The notes under the pieces were generated by a model, which saw only the letters and a program-made list of their open reading frames with translations, did not search any database and had not been told where the DNA came from. A stretch of DNA of 64,000 bases from positions 1-64,000 of the forward strand of contig NZ_JAHKRT010000002.1 of the NCBI RefSeq assembly GCF_018863195.1. Direction: 5' to 3'. Below are positions 55,647 to 63,856 of this stretch, one piece after another (positions within the stretch are counted from its first letter, which is position 1; every line of letters starts with the position of its first letter). The stretch is from Sphingomonas quercus (GTDB lineage: Bacteria > Pseudomonadota > Alphaproteobacteria > Sphingomonadales > Sphingomonadaceae). Made by a program: the position numbers and the translations under genes.

Positions 55647-57842
55647 ATGGCTTCTCCCCGCGCCCGCTCTGCCCCGCCGCCCCCGCAGCCGCCACGCCGC
55701 AAGCGATCGGGCGTGATCGGACGTGTCGTGAAGATCCTCATCGGGCTGGCCGTGCTCGGCCTGATCGGCATCGCCGTCGCGGTGGGCCTGGCGATGACTT
55801 CGCTACCCGATTATGCCGGCCTCAAATCATCGCCCAACGGCCAGATGATCCGCGTTCGCGCGGCCGACGGCACGGTGCTCGTCACCCTCGGCCCCTCCTA
55901 CGGCGAATGGCTTCCGCTGGAGACGATCCCGAAGGTGATGCAGGAGGCGATCGTCTCGGTCGAGGATCGCCGGTTCTACATGCATCCCGGCGTTGATCCG
56001 ATCGGCATGGGCCGCGGCGTGTGGCGCGCGTTCCAGCGTCGCGGGCAGGGCCGGCGTATCGAGGGCGCCTCGACGATCACCCAGCAGATCACCCGCAACA
56101 TCTTCCTCAACCAGAGCTATAATCTCGGCCGCAAGGCGCGCGAGATCATCCTGGCGCTGGCGATGGAGCGAAAATTCTCCAAGGCAGAGATCCTCGAACT
56201 CTATCTGAACAAGGTCTATTTCGGCGGCGGCGCCTATGGCATCGACGCGGCCAGCCGCAAATTCTTCGGCCATGGCGCGAGCAGCCTTTCGCTGGGCGAG
56301 GCGGCGATCATCGCCGGGCTCGTCAAGGCGCCGTCAAATTATGCGCCGACCGCCGATCAGGCCGCCGCCGTCGGACGCGCCAACGTCGTGCTCCACACCA
56401 TGGTCGAGACCGGGGCCGTAACCCAGGCCGAGGCCGACGCCGCCGACCCCGCAGCCGTGCGGTTCGCGCCGGAAGCCCGGCAGAACAGCGTGCGCTACTT
56501 CACCGACTGGGCGCTGCCACAGCTCGACACGCTGATCGACGAGAAGACCCAGCCGATCGACGTATGGACGACGCTCGACATCGCCATGCAACGTTCCGCC
56601 GATCGCGCCATCCGCGCCGACGCGCCGGCGGGTGCGCAGGGCGCCCTGGTGTCGATGGAGACGGACGGGGCAGTGCGCGCCATGGTCGGCGGCCGGGACT
56701 ATGTCTCGTCAATCTACAACCGGGCGACGCAGGCGGTGCGCCAGCCGGGCTCGGCCTTCAAGCTGTTCGTCTATCTCGCCGCGCTCGAGGCAGGGCATAC
56801 CCCGGACGAGCCGGTGGTCGACGAGCCGGTGACGATCGACGGCTGGAGCCCGCGCAATTCGAACCGCAACTTCGCCGGCCAGATCGACATCCGCACCGCC
56901 TTCGCCTTCTCGATCAACACCGTGGCGGCGAAGCTCGGCGAGATCGTCGGCTTCCAGACCGTCGCCGACATGGCCAAGCGCTTCGGCATCACCAGCCCGA
57001 TCAACACCCACCCGTCGATGGTGCTCGGCACCTCCGAAGTGCGGCTGATCGAGATGACCCGCGCTTTCGCCGAGGTCGCGGCGAACGGCGTCGCGGTGAC
57101 GCCCTACGGCATCACCAGGGTGACCGTGGTCAATGGCGGCACGCTCTACGAGCACGAGCTGCCGGAGCCGCGCGTGCTGGTCGCGCCATGGGTGGCAGCG
57201 CAGGCGACGGACTTGCTGCAGACCGCGGTCAACACCGGCACCGCGCGCGCCGCCCAGATCGGCCGGCCGGTGGCTGGCAAGACCGGCACCACCTCGTCCA
57301 ACAAGGACGGCTGGTTCCTCGGCTTCTCCTCCGGGCTGACCACCGGCGTGTGGATGGGGCGTGACGACGCCAGGCCCATGCCCGGCCTGTCCGGCGGCCG
57401 CGCGCCCGCCCAAGCCTTCGCCGATTTCATGAAAGAGGCGGTCGCCAAGCGGCCGGTGCAGAAATTCGCCACCGAGGTGAAGCTGCCCGAATGGCAGCTC
57501 GAACCGGACGAGGAAGCCTATTTCGGCGCCCCCGACGAAAATGGCGTGATGGTCGACGAGAATGGCCAGCCCCTGCCCCGCGAGGGCGATCAGCCGGACG
57601 AGCCGCCGCTGATCAATCCCGGCGAGCCGCCGGCCCCGGGCGGACCGCCGCTGGTCCAGCCGGCGCCTGCGCAGGGAGAGGAGGCGCCGCCGCGGCTCGA
57701 TCAGCAATGGCTGGACGGCGTTCTGGGCCGGCAGCAACCGCAGCCCCAGCCGCGCCGCAACCCGGCGTCGCTGCCGGGCGGCGCCCCGCCGCCGGCGCCG
57801 CGCTCCGCGGTCAGCGTTCAGCCGGCGCGGCCGACCCAGTAA
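55647..57842 (+). CDS. Penicillin-binding protein 1A (bifunctional)
   Basis: A 731-residue class A PBP with a cytoplasmic basic/Pro-rich N-terminus, one membrane helix (about 26-50), a GT51 transglycosylase domain with catalytic E106 in 'VSVEDRRFYMHPGVD', and a transpeptidase domain with S369-x-x-K372 ('QPGSAFK'), S422-x-N424 ('FSINTVAAK') and K544-T-G ('AGKTGTT'). The C-terminal tail (about 640-731) is Pro/Gln-rich and probably disordered. The enzyme polymerises and cross-links peptidoglycan in the periplasm. It starts 62 nt after the oxidoreductase and overlaps the convergent YgjP-like gene by 25 nt. Confidence 0.95.
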   Translation: MASPRARSAPPPPQPPRRKRSGVIGRVVKILIGLAVLGLIGIAVAVGLAMTSLPDYAGLKSSPNGQMIRVRAADGTVLVTLGPSYGEWLPLETIPKVMQEAIVSVEDRRFYMHPGVDPIGMGRGVWRAFQRRGQGRRIEGASTITQQITRNIFLNQSYNLGRKAREIILALAMERKFSKAEILELYLNKVYFGGGAYGIDAASRKFFGHGASSLSLGEAAIIAGLVKAPSNYAPTADQAAAVGRANVVLHTMVETGAVTQAEADAADPAAVRFAPEARQNSVRYFTDWALPQLDTLIDEKTQPIDVWTTLDIAMQRSADRAIRADAPAGAQGALVSMETDGAVRAMVGGRDYVSSIYNRATQAVRQPGSAFKLFVYLAALEAGHTPDEPVVDEPVTIDGWSPRNSNRNFAGQIDIRTAFAFSINTVAAKLGEIVGFQTVADMAKRFGITSPINTHPSMVLGTSEVRLIEMTRAFAEVAANGVAVTPYGITRVTVVNGGTLYEHELPEPRVLVAPWVAAQATDLLQTAVNTGTARAAQIGRPVAGKTGTTSSNKDGWFLGFSSGLTTGVWMGRDDARPMPGLSGGRAPAQAFADFMKEAVAKRPVQKFATEVKLPEWQLEPDEEAYFGAPDENGVMVDENGQPLPREGDQPDEPPLINPGEPPAPGGPPLVQPAPAQGEEAPPRLDQQWLDGVLGRQQPQPQPRRNPASLPGGAPPPAPRSAVSVQPARPTQ

Positions 57843-58525
57843 AGCGCCGCGCCGTTGCGTTTGAGCCAGGCGCGTTCGGCGCCCGGCTCACGACCGAACA
57901 GGCGGGCGAGCTCGGCGTGAAAGGCCGGGCCATGATGCATGTGGAGCCGATGCGCGACCTCGTGCGCAGCGGTGGCACGACGCACTTCGGCAGGCGCCAG
58001 GATCAGCCGCCAGCTGTAGCGCAAGTCACCGGAGGCGGCGCAGCTCCCCCAGCGGGTCCGCGGATCGCCGACAGCGATGCGGCCGAGCGACACTCCCGCC
58101 CGCTCCGCATAGAAATGGCTGTCCTCGCTGAGGCGTGCCAGTGCCTCGGCGCGCAGCCAGCGCAATAGCCGGGCGGCGATCAGCTCCGCCGGCCCGCCGA
58201 CGATCAGCCGGTCGTCCTCGCGGCGTATGCTGCGGGGATGGGCGGCGTCCCAGGCGATCGCCACCTCCCGTCCTTCCAGCGGGAGCGTCGCGCCGGGCAG
58301 GAAGGGGCGCGGCGCGGGCAGCCGGGCGAGGCTCGATTCGATCCAGTCACGGTGCGTCTCGGCCCAGGCGGTGGCCGCGCTGAGCGAGGCGCGGCGCGGC
58401 AGCGTCAGCCGCACCGCCCCGTCACGCGGATCGACGGCAAGGCGCATGCGGCGTGCAGTGGCGCTGCGGTGAACAGTCAGCGGCCGGACGCGGCCGCCGC
58501 CTTCAAAGCTCACGCTCGACGACAT
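57818..58525 (-). CDS. YgjP-type (DUF45) metallopeptidase-like protein
   Basis: A 235-residue protein with a C-terminal zinc-protease-like core: '[20 protein letters not shown]' (HExxH with a further His) preceded by '[23 protein letters not shown]'. This is the YgjP/SprT-like family, whose members are thought to act on nucleotides or proteins in the cytoplasm; the function is unproven. Its stop lies inside the end of the PBP1A gene on the other strand, and its start lies inside the upstream YcgN-type gene. Confidence 0.88.
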   Translation of the reverse strand: MSSSVSFEGGGRVRPLTVHRSATARRMRLAVDPRDGAVRLTLPRRASLSAATAWAETHRDWIESSLARLPAPRPFLPGATLPLEGREVAIAWDAAHPRSIRREDDRLIVGGPAELIAARLLRWLRAEALARLSEDSHFYAERAGVSLGRIAVGDPRTRWGSCAASGDLRYSWRLILAPAEVRRATAAHEVAHRLHMHHGPAFHAELARLFGREPGAERAWLKRNGAALYWVGRAG

Positions 58526-58940
58526 GATCCTCGAGGTCGCCGGCTTCGTCTTCGGATACCGTCCAGCCGCGCGTCGACACGCCGGCGCGATGCACCGATT
58601 CCGGATCGCCGGAGATGAGCGGGTGCCAATCGTAGAGCGGCCGCCCCTCGGCGAGCAGGCGATAGGCGCAGGTCGAGGGCAGCCAGTCTAGCGTCTTGAG
58701 CTTGGCCGGGGTCAGTCTTACGCATTCCGGCACATAGGCGTGGCGATGGCGATAATCCTTGCAGCGGCCCATGCGCCGATCGAGCAGGCGGCAGGCGACG
58801 TTGGTCGGAAACACCTCCCCCGTCACCTCGTCCTCCAGCTTGTGCAGGCAGCATTTGCCGCAACCGTCGCAGAGCGATTCCCACTCCGCGCGGCTCATCT
58901 TGTCGAGCGGCTTTTCTTCCCAGAAGGGGCGGGCGGTCAC
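58503..58940 (-). CDS. YcgN/UPF0260 family cysteine-cluster protein
   Basis: A 145-residue cytoplasmic protein of the YkgJ-type cysteine cluster family. Clustered cysteines that may bind zinc or iron-sulfur are in '[15 protein letters not shown]', '[17 protein letters not shown]', 'VPECVRL' and '[13 protein letters not shown]'. Function is unknown. I chose the GTG at 58940, which overlaps the SCO gene stop as GTGA; a TTG at 58949 is the alternative. It overlaps the YgjP gene by 23 nt. Confidence 0.9.
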   Translation of the reverse strand: MTARPFWEEKPLDKMSRAEWESLCDGCGKCCLHKLEDEVTGEVFPTNVACRLLDRRMGRCKDYRHRHAYVPECVRLTPAKLKTLDWLPSTCAYRLLAEGRPLYDWHPLISGDPESVHRAGVSTRGWTVSEDEAGDLEDHVVEREL

Positions 58941-59530
58941 TTCACCCAATGGGCAAGCTCCTTTGCCACGGTATCGGCGCTCTCATCGGTCTTGAGCAGC
59001 ACGATCGGCTTGCCGTCACCGTCGAAGAGCATGGTCGCGCGCAGGTGATCCATCAGATAGTCGCTCGATCCGGGCTCCTGCCGCTTGGCGTAATAGACGC
59101 CATATGCCTTGGCCATGGCGGCGATCTGCTGCTCCGTGCCGGTGAGCCCGATCAGCGGGGCGCCGAACGCCGTCACATATTGCTTCAGCACCGGCGGCGT
59201 GTCGCGCGCCGGATCGACCGATATGAAGATCGGCTGCAGCTTCGCCGCCTCGGCGGGGTGATCCCGGGCGAACTGGCGATAGCCCTGCATCAGGCGTTGC
59301 AGATCGACGGGGCAGACGTCCGGGCAATAGCTGTAGCCGAAATAGATCGCCCGCCACTTGCCGGTGAAATCCTTGTCGGTGACGGTGCGCCCGTCCTGGT
59401 CGACCAGCGTGAACGGGCCACCGATGCGCGCGCCGGCGAGCGGCGCTTCCTCGCTGCCGCCGGCGCCCTGCGGCGAGCACGCGCAGAGCGCGCCGAGGCC
59501 GGCGAGAAGCGGGATGATGTACTTGTTCAT
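58937..59530 (-). CDS. SCO1/SenC family lipoprotein
   Basis: A 197-residue lipoprotein with signal ending '[10 protein letters not shown]', anchored in the membrane facing the periplasm. The thioredoxin-like domain has the copper-binding '[11 protein letters not shown]' (CxxxC) and the third ligand His in '[12 protein letters not shown]'. SCO proteins deliver copper to the CuA site of cytochrome c oxidase. It is the first gene of a three-gene minus-strand run with the YcgN and YgjP types, divergent from the ankyrin gene across 78 nt. Confidence 0.92.
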   Translation of the reverse strand: MNKYIIPLLAGLGALCACSPQGAGGSEEAPLAGARIGGPFTLVDQDGRTVTDKDFTGKWRAIYFGYSYCPDVCPVDLQRLMQGYRQFARDHPAEAAKLQPIFISVDPARDTPPVLKQYVTAFGAPLIGLTGTEQQIAAMAKAYGVYYAKRQEPGSSDYLMDHLRATMLFDGDGKPIVLLKTDESADTVAKELAHWVK

Positions 59531-59608
59531 TTGACCGCCAGCCTTGCTTTGCTACGGGACGTCCCCAAGTGCGGACGCAGCCCGCAATTGGCAAGGGAAA
59601 TGGGTTAA

Positions 59609-60244
59609 ATGGCTTTGACATGGCGGCGCTTGCGCGAGCTGTGGATCGCGCTCGCGGCATTCGCGCTGACCAGCGCCGCGCTGGTGATGTTCGCCTCGGC
59701 CGCGCATGCCCAATATTCGGACGGCTACACCTTTCTGAAAGGCGTGAAGGACCGCGACGGCAGCAAGGTGCAGCCGCTGCTCGACAAACCCGGCACGACC
59801 ATCGTCAACGCGCGCGATTCGGACAGCGGCGACACCGCGCTGCACATCGTCGTGCGCGGACGCGACATGGTGTGGACCAACTATATCCTCGCCAAGGGTG
59901 CCGACACCAATGCCCGCAACACCGCCGGCGAGACACCGCTGATCGTCGCCGTGCATCTCGGCTGGGTGGAAGGCGCGCAGGCCCTGATCGCGCGCCGCGC
60001 CAGCGTCAATATCGGCAATTCGCGCGGCGAGACGCCCCTGATCCTGGCCGTGCAGGCGCGCGATACGGAAATGGTGCGCCTGTTGCTGGCCAATGGCGCC
60101 GATGCCAAACAGGGCGACCGCGCCACCGGCATGACCGCGCGTGACTATGCCGCGCGCGATCCCCGCGCCGCGCCCATCCTCAAGATGATCGACGACAACA
60201 AGCCCGCGGCGCCCAAGCCCGCGGTGGCCGGGCCGGTCTTCTAG
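59609..60244 (+). CDS. Secreted ankyrin-repeat protein
   Basis: A 211-residue protein. The signal peptide spans about residues 1-34 (cleavage near 'SAAHAQ'). Four to five ankyrin repeats fill 40-185 ('GDTALHIVVRGRDMVWTNYI', 'GETPLIVAVHLGWVEGAQAL', 'GETPLILAVQARDTEMVRLL'). It probably mediates protein contacts in the periplasm. Directly before the ATG lies a minimal reading frame, ATG-GGT-TAA, at 59600-59608, preceded by AAGGGA. The stop overlaps the convergent mmcB gene by 4 nt. Confidence 0.85.
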   Translation: MALTWRRLRELWIALAAFALTSAALVMFASAAHAQYSDGYTFLKGVKDRDGSKVQPLLDKPGTTIVNARDSDSGDTALHIVVRGRDMVWTNYILAKGADTNARNTAGETPLIVAVHLGWVEGAQALIARRASVNIGNSRGETPLILAVQARDTEMVRLLLANGADAKQGDRATGMTARDYAARDPRAAPILKMIDDNKPAAPKPAVAGPVF

Positions 60245-60729
60245 TCGAGCCCTTCCAGCCCCGGATCGAGGCCGCCCAGCAGGCGCCGGGCAGCGCGACG
60301 GGCGAAGCGCAGCGTCTCCGCCTTGCGCCGCGCCCCCGGCATCGGGCGATGCTCAGGATCGCGCAGCACCGCGGCGTCGTAGCGGTCGGCGACGATGAGG
60401 CCGCAGCAGCCCGGCCGAAACCATTCTTCCTCGAACGGCGACAGATCGAAGCCACCCGGCACCGCCCAGTAGAAGCGGTCGCAATAATCCAGATAATCCG
60501 GCCATTTCAGGTCGCCGCGCAGATCCGCGCGCGACACCTTGATCTCGACGATGGTGATGCGGCCAGCGCCGTCCAACGCCATGATGTCGGCGCGCCGGCC
60601 ATTGCCGAGCGGCACCTCGCATAGCGCGATCAGATCCTGACGGAAAAACAGCCGGGCGACGCCGCGCGCGACATCCCGCGCGGCCAGCGGCATGTCCGCC
60701 AGACACCCCTGTTCAAGCGAATCTTCCAC
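60241..60729 (-). CDS. mmcB: MmcB family DNA repair protein (SOS-regulated)
   Basis: A 162-residue protein with a PD-(D/E)XK nuclease-like core: 'GRRADIMALDGAGRITIVEIKVSRAD' in parts (Asp in 'RADIM', Glu-x-Lys in 'VEIKVS') and 'WPDYLDYCDRFYWAVPGG'. In Caulobacter, MmcB is needed for resistance to mitomycin C and is induced by SOS. A LexA-type box lies 12 nt upstream here, which supports the assignment. The start at GTG 60729 lacks a ribosome site; an in-frame ATG at 60693 may be the true start. Confidence 0.85.
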   Translation of the reverse strand: MEDSLEQGCLADMPLAARDVARGVARLFFRQDLIALCEVPLGNGRRADIMALDGAGRITIVEIKVSRADLRGDLKWPDYLDYCDRFYWAVPGGFDLSPFEEEWFRPGCCGLIVADRYDAAVLRDPEHRPMPGARRKAETLRFARRAARRLLGGLDPGLEGLD

Positions 60730-60741
60730 GCCCTGAAACTA

Positions 60742-60756
60742 GAACAGGACAGGAAC
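60742..60756 (-). promoter_or_regulatory. LexA (SOS) box upstream of mmcB
   Basis: GTTC-CTGTCCT-GTTC on the minus strand, an exact match to the alphaproteobacterial LexA consensus GTTC-N7-GTTC. It lies 12 nt before the annotated mmcB start, and mmcB is a known SOS gene in Caulobacter. It overlaps the 3' arm of the terminator hairpin of the upstream cell wall hydrolase gene. Confidence 0.8.
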
Positions 60757-60783
60757 ATGGGCAAGCACCCATGATCCTGTCCT
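60746..60783 (-). terminator. Terminator hairpin of the cell wall hydrolase gene
   Basis: A 16-bp stem with a single mismatch (arms 60746-60761 and 60768-60783) and a 6-nt loop lies 24 nt after the hydrolase stop codon. On the minus strand it is followed by GTTCTAGTTT, only moderately T-rich. Its distal arm contains most of the LexA box. Confidence 0.7.
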
Positions 60784-60807
60784 GCGATCGACCGGCCGAG
60801 CGGGGGC

Positions 60808-61509
60808 TCAGCGATAGAAGATGTGGTTGCCGACCTGGGCGACGCGGGTCGCGCTGCCCATGTTCATCGAGATGCGACGGGCGTGGAAGAACAGCGCGTT
60901 GGGAGCGATGTCCTCCCACAGCTCGCCCTGGGCGATGCGGGCGATCGCCACCGCCTGACGCCAGGACTTGCTGGTCGTCACCGGCGCGGGGATCTTGCCG
61001 CCGCGGCGCACGAAGGAGAATTGGCCCTTCTGGCGGACGACACCACAGATCGAGGTGGGGAAGCGGCCCGAATGGGCGCGGTTGAGGACAGTCTCGGCGA
61101 CCGCGAGCTGGCCGCCCAGCGGCTCGCCCTTGGCCTCGAAGTAAACCGACGCGGCGAGGCACTTCTGCTCGGCGTCGACAGTGTCGGCAGTCTCCTGCGC
61201 ATCGACCAGCGCTTCCAGCGTGGCGGGCGCCTGCTGGATGCCATCGGCGGAGTCGTTGGCGAAATTCTCGCGATCGGCGAGGGCGGCGGCGTCCAGCGCC
61301 AGCGTGGGCGCGGTGACGGCGGCGAGGCGAAGGCTGGCCACGTCATTGGAGGCGGCGCCGGTATCAGCGGCGGGAGCGGAGGTCGAAATGGCAAGCGTGC
61401 CGAGCAAGCCAAACGATGCCACCACCGAAAGCACGGTGCGAAGGAATTTCTGCAATGATCTGATCTTGACTGCGGTTGGCGCATCAGCCGGCGAGGAAAA
61501 ACACCCCAT
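60808..61509 (-). CDS. Cell wall hydrolase (SleB/CwlJ family)
   Basis: About 233 residues with an N-terminal membrane or signal segment (roughly 15-40) and a C-terminal SleB/CwlJ hydrolase domain: 'CLAASVYFEAKGEPLGGQLA' with the catalytic Glu, 'VLNRAHSGRFPTSICGVV' and 'APNALFFHARRISMNMG'. It is expected to cleave peptidoglycan in the periplasm. I chose the ATG at 61509; the frame runs further upstream to 61611, but that part is Arg-rich and unlike a signal peptide. A CtrA-type site lies about 190 nt upstream. Confidence 0.88.
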   Translation of the reverse strand: MGCFSSPADAPTAVKIRSLQKFLRTVLSVVASFGLLGTLAISTSAPAADTGAASNDVASLRLAAVTAPTLALDAAALADRENFANDSADGIQQAPATLEALVDAQETADTVDAEQKCLAASVYFEAKGEPLGGQLAVAETVLNRAHSGRFPTSICGVVRQKGQFSFVRRGGKIPAPVTTSKSWRQAVAIARIAQGELWEDIAPNALFFHARRISMNMGSATRVAQVGNHIFYR

Positions 61510-61607
61510 CTCGCCGGGACTTGCCCCCCGTCTACGTGGCGTTCCGCCGAGGCGGACCGCCCTACGTGTGGACGTTGCGGCTCTGTTGCCGTGGCCACAC
61601 GCGCGCG

Positions 61608-61949
61608 TCAATTGCTCGCGATCGTTTCAGCGATGAATCGTTGGCTATCCGCGATATCCAGTTCCACGGCCCAAAGATCCGGGTCAGCGTGGCGGCGGCG
61701 GGTTAAATAATCGTTAAGATCGGCTTTTCCTTCAAGTACTTGGGGGGCAGCATCACGCCACAGCTCAGCACCGTCGAGATCATGGCCTCGCTCGATTATG
61801 CGCGTGATTTCACCGCGTTGCGCGACGATCAGCAGGACGGCGCCGGCCTGGTCGTCACCGCGCGCGAGCACCGCCGCGCTGCCGCCCTCGGCCTGCGCAC
61901 GGCGCATCAGCGCGGTGACGATCAGCCTGGCGGGCAGCCGCGCGCTCAT
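61608..61949 (-). CDS. DUF1491 family protein
   Basis: A 113-residue protein of the DUF1491 family, conserved in alphaproteobacteria: 'LIVTALMRRAQAEGGSAAVL', 'GDDQAGAVLLIV', 'RHADPDLWAVELDI'. No catalytic motif is apparent and function is unknown. It overlaps the ptsN stop as ATGA. Its 3' half contains a TTAA-N7-TTAA sequence. Confidence 0.9.
   Translation of the reverse strand: MSARLPARLIVTALMRRAQAEGGSAAVLARGDDQAGAVLLIVAQRGEITRIIERGHDLDGAELWRDAAPQVLEGKADLNDYLTRRRHADPDLWAVELDIADSQRFIAETIASN
61700..61714. promoter_or_regulatory. CtrA-type site, TTAA-N7-TTAA
   Basis: An exact TTAA-ATAATCG-TTAA sequence, the consensus for the cell-cycle regulator CtrA, inside the DUF1491 gene and about 190 nt upstream of the cell wall hydrolase start. 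Such an A/T-rich site is rare by chance at this GC content. It also encodes part of the DUF1491 protein (LNDYLT), so it may be incidental. Confidence 0.4.
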
Positions 61950-62413
61950 GCCGCGTGACGGGATTCCCCGCTGACGAACAGCGCGTAAAGCGCATCGTGA
62001 GAGCCAGCCCCGCGCAGCTTGGCGACGAAGGCGCGGTCACGCAGTCGCCGGCTAACCCGCGCCAGCGCCTTGAGGTGATCGACGCCGCCGCCCGGCGGGG
62101 ACAGCAGCAAAAAGACAAGGTCAACCGGCAGATCGTCGATCGCCCGGAAGTCGATCGGCGCGCCGAGCCGCACGAATATGCCGGTGACGCGCGACAGCCC
62201 GTCGATCTTGCCATGGGGAATGGCGATGCCGCCGCCGAATCCGGTCGATCCGAGCCGTTCGCGCTCGTTGATTCGCTCGGCGATATGGTCCGCATCGCAG
62301 CCGGTCAGCTCCGCCGCGCGGCCCGCCAGATACTGGAAGAGCGCCTTCTTGTTCTGGACGACGAGACCCATGGCGGTGCCGTCCGGCGAAAGCATGTCGC
62401 TGAAATCGTCCAT
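61946..62413 (-). CDS. ptsN: PTS IIA-like nitrogen regulatory protein PtsN
   Basis: A 155-residue EIIA(Ntr) protein, the end acceptor of the nitrogen phosphotransfer chain; it regulates potassium transport and stress responses by protein contact. The phosphorylated histidine is in 'GIAIPHGKIDGLSR'. Other features are 'LVVQNKKALFQYLAGRAAEL' and 'VFLLLSPPGGGVDHLKALARVSR', the latter divided over about residues 98-120. I chose the ATG at 62413; an in-frame start at 62458 adds 15 unlikely residues. It lies downstream of hpf, as is common. Confidence 0.93.
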   Translation of the reverse strand: MDDFSDMLSPDGTAMGLVVQNKKALFQYLAGRAAELTGCDADHIAERINERERLGSTGFGGGIAIPHGKIDGLSRVTGIFVRLGAPIDFRAIDDLPVDLVFLLLSPPGGGVDHLKALARVSRRLRDRAFVAKLRGAGSHDALYALFVSGESRHAA

Positions 62414-62434
62414 GAAAATACGAGCAATCCCTTG

Positions 62435-62465
62435 GCCGCCAGTGGGCCCATAACCCACTGACGGC
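62435..62465 (-). other. Hairpin in the hpf-ptsN gap
   Basis: A 7-bp stem (CAGTGGG/CCCACTG, arms 62440-62446 and 62454-62460) extended by four more pairs after one mismatch, with a 7-nt loop. There is no T-run. It could act as a partial terminator or RNA-processing site that sets the hpf to ptsN ratio. Confidence 0.4.
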
Positions 62466-62491
62466 GTAAATTCCGTGTCGGAGATCGGGCC

Positions 62492-63100
62492 TCAGGCGGA
62501 TTGCACCGCTTCGCCGCTGCGTCGCGGCTCCACCCAGCCGATCGTCCCGTCGCCGCGCCTGTAGACCATGTTGAACGCTCCCGTCCCACTATTCCGGAAC
62601 AGCAGCGCGTTGGTGTTCCTGAGGTCCAGCATCATCACCGCGTCGGAAACGCTGCTGTCCGGGATATCGACACGAGTCTCGGCGATGATCAACGGATTGT
62701 CGGCGGCATCCTCTTCGTCCCTGTTCTCCTGGAAGACCGTATAACCGGCATCCGCTTCAAAGCCGTTAAGGACGTCGGCGGCGGCGACAGGCGCATTGCG
62801 AGCCTTCAGCCGGCGCATGTAGCGGCGCAGCTGCGTCTCGATCTTGGCCGCGGCCTGGTCGAAGGCGGGGTTGGCCTCCTGGCCGACGGCGTGGGCGGAT
62901 GCCTTGAGGATCACGCCCTGCATGACATGGGCGACGATGTCGCACACGAAGCCGGCGTCGTGCGGCCCGCGGCCGAAGGTGACGGTCGCCGACAGCGCGC
63001 GCTGGCAATATTTGTCGGCGATGCCTTCGAGACGCTCGCGCACATGGGTTCGCAGAGCCTCGCCCGTATCGACCTGATGACCGGATACGCGGATTTCCAT
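62492..63100 (-). CDS. hpf: Ribosome hibernation promoting factor, long form
   Basis: A 202-residue ribosome-associated protein. The N-terminal domain (about 1-100; 'MEIRVSGHQVDTGEALRTHV', 'QAAAKIETQLRRYMRRLK') binds the 30S subunit. After a linker, the C-terminal domain (about 140-195; 'AVMMLDLRNTNALLFRN' and 'NMVYRRGDGTIGWVEP') dimerises to form 100S ribosomes in stationary phase. I chose the ATG at 63100 with GGAG 8 nt upstream; a GTG directly before it is also in frame. Confidence 0.94.
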   Translation of the reverse strand: MEIRVSGHQVDTGEALRTHVRERLEGIADKYCQRALSATVTFGRGPHDAGFVCDIVAHVMQGVILKASAHAVGQEANPAFDQAAAKIETQLRRYMRRLKARNAPVAAADVLNGFEADAGYTVFQENRDEEDAADNPLIIAETRVDIPDSSVSDAVMMLDLRNTNALLFRNSGTGAFNMVYRRGDGTIGWVEPRRSGEAVQSA

Positions 63101-63142
63101 CACCTATTCTCCTTCACTTGGCCCGGGCGCGAGGCAGCCATC

Positions 63143-63856
63143 TCATGCGGCCGTCCCCGCCCAGAGCGGGTTCGTCAGCGTCGCGACAAAGGCCGCATGA
63201 CGCTCCAGCTCGGCCTCGCTGGGGCCGTGCGGGCGCGGCGGGCGCGGCATCGTCGCGACGATGATCTCACTGTTAATATTCGCGGGCACAAGCTCCGGTT
63301 CCCCCGCCGCGACGATAGGTTCGGCGGCGAGCATCAGGCCGATCTGGCGGCCGCCGGTCAGCTCGACATAAAGCTGGGCGAGGAGCTGGGCGTCGATCAG
63401 CGCGCCATGCTTGATACGCTGGCTGCGATCGATGCCGTAGCGGGTGCAGAGCGCGTCCAGCGAATGCTTGGCCCCGGGATGCTTGGCCCGCGCCAGCGCC
63501 AGCGTGTCGATCATCCGCGTGCGGCAGATCGGATCGCGCGCGCAGGCCTTCAGCTCCCAGTCGAGAAAGGCCATGTCGAAGCCGGCATTGTGCGCGACGA
63601 GCGGGGCATCGCCGAGAAACTCGATCAGCTCGGACACCATTTCATGGAAGCGCGGCTTGTCGGACAGGAATATGGCCGAAAGACCATGCACCTCGAACGC
63701 CTCGGTCGGCATGTCGCGATCGGGATTGAACCAGGCATGGAAGGTGCGGCCGGTCTCGACCCGGTTGAACAGCTCGACACAACCGATCTCGACCAGACGG
63801 TGGCCATCGGCGGGACTCAGTCCGGTCGTTTCGGTGTCGAAGACAATCTCGCGCAT
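63143..63856 (-). CDS. dnaQ: DNA polymerase III subunit epsilon
   Basis: A 237-residue 3'-5' proofreading exonuclease of the replicative polymerase. Exo I is 'VFDTETTGLSPADGHR', Exo II is 'LVAHNAGFDMAFLDWEL', and Exo III is 'RIKHGALIDAQLLAQLY', with the expected Asp, Glu and His residues. A C-terminal tail of about 60 residues contacts the polymerase subunit. I chose the ATG at 63856 (MREIVFDTETTG). It begins inside the end of the coaE reading frame. Confidence 0.95.
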   Translation of the reverse strand: MREIVFDTETTGLSPADGHRLVEIGCVELFNRVETGRTFHAWFNPDRDMPTEAFEVHGLSAIFLSDKPRFHEMVSELIEFLGDAPLVAHNAGFDMAFLDWELKACARDPICRTRMIDTLALARAKHPGAKHSLDALCTRYGIDRSQRIKHGALIDAQLLAQLYVELTGGRQIGLMLAAEPIVAAGEPELVPANINSEIIVATMPRPPRPHGPSEAELERHAAFVATLTNPLWAGTAA

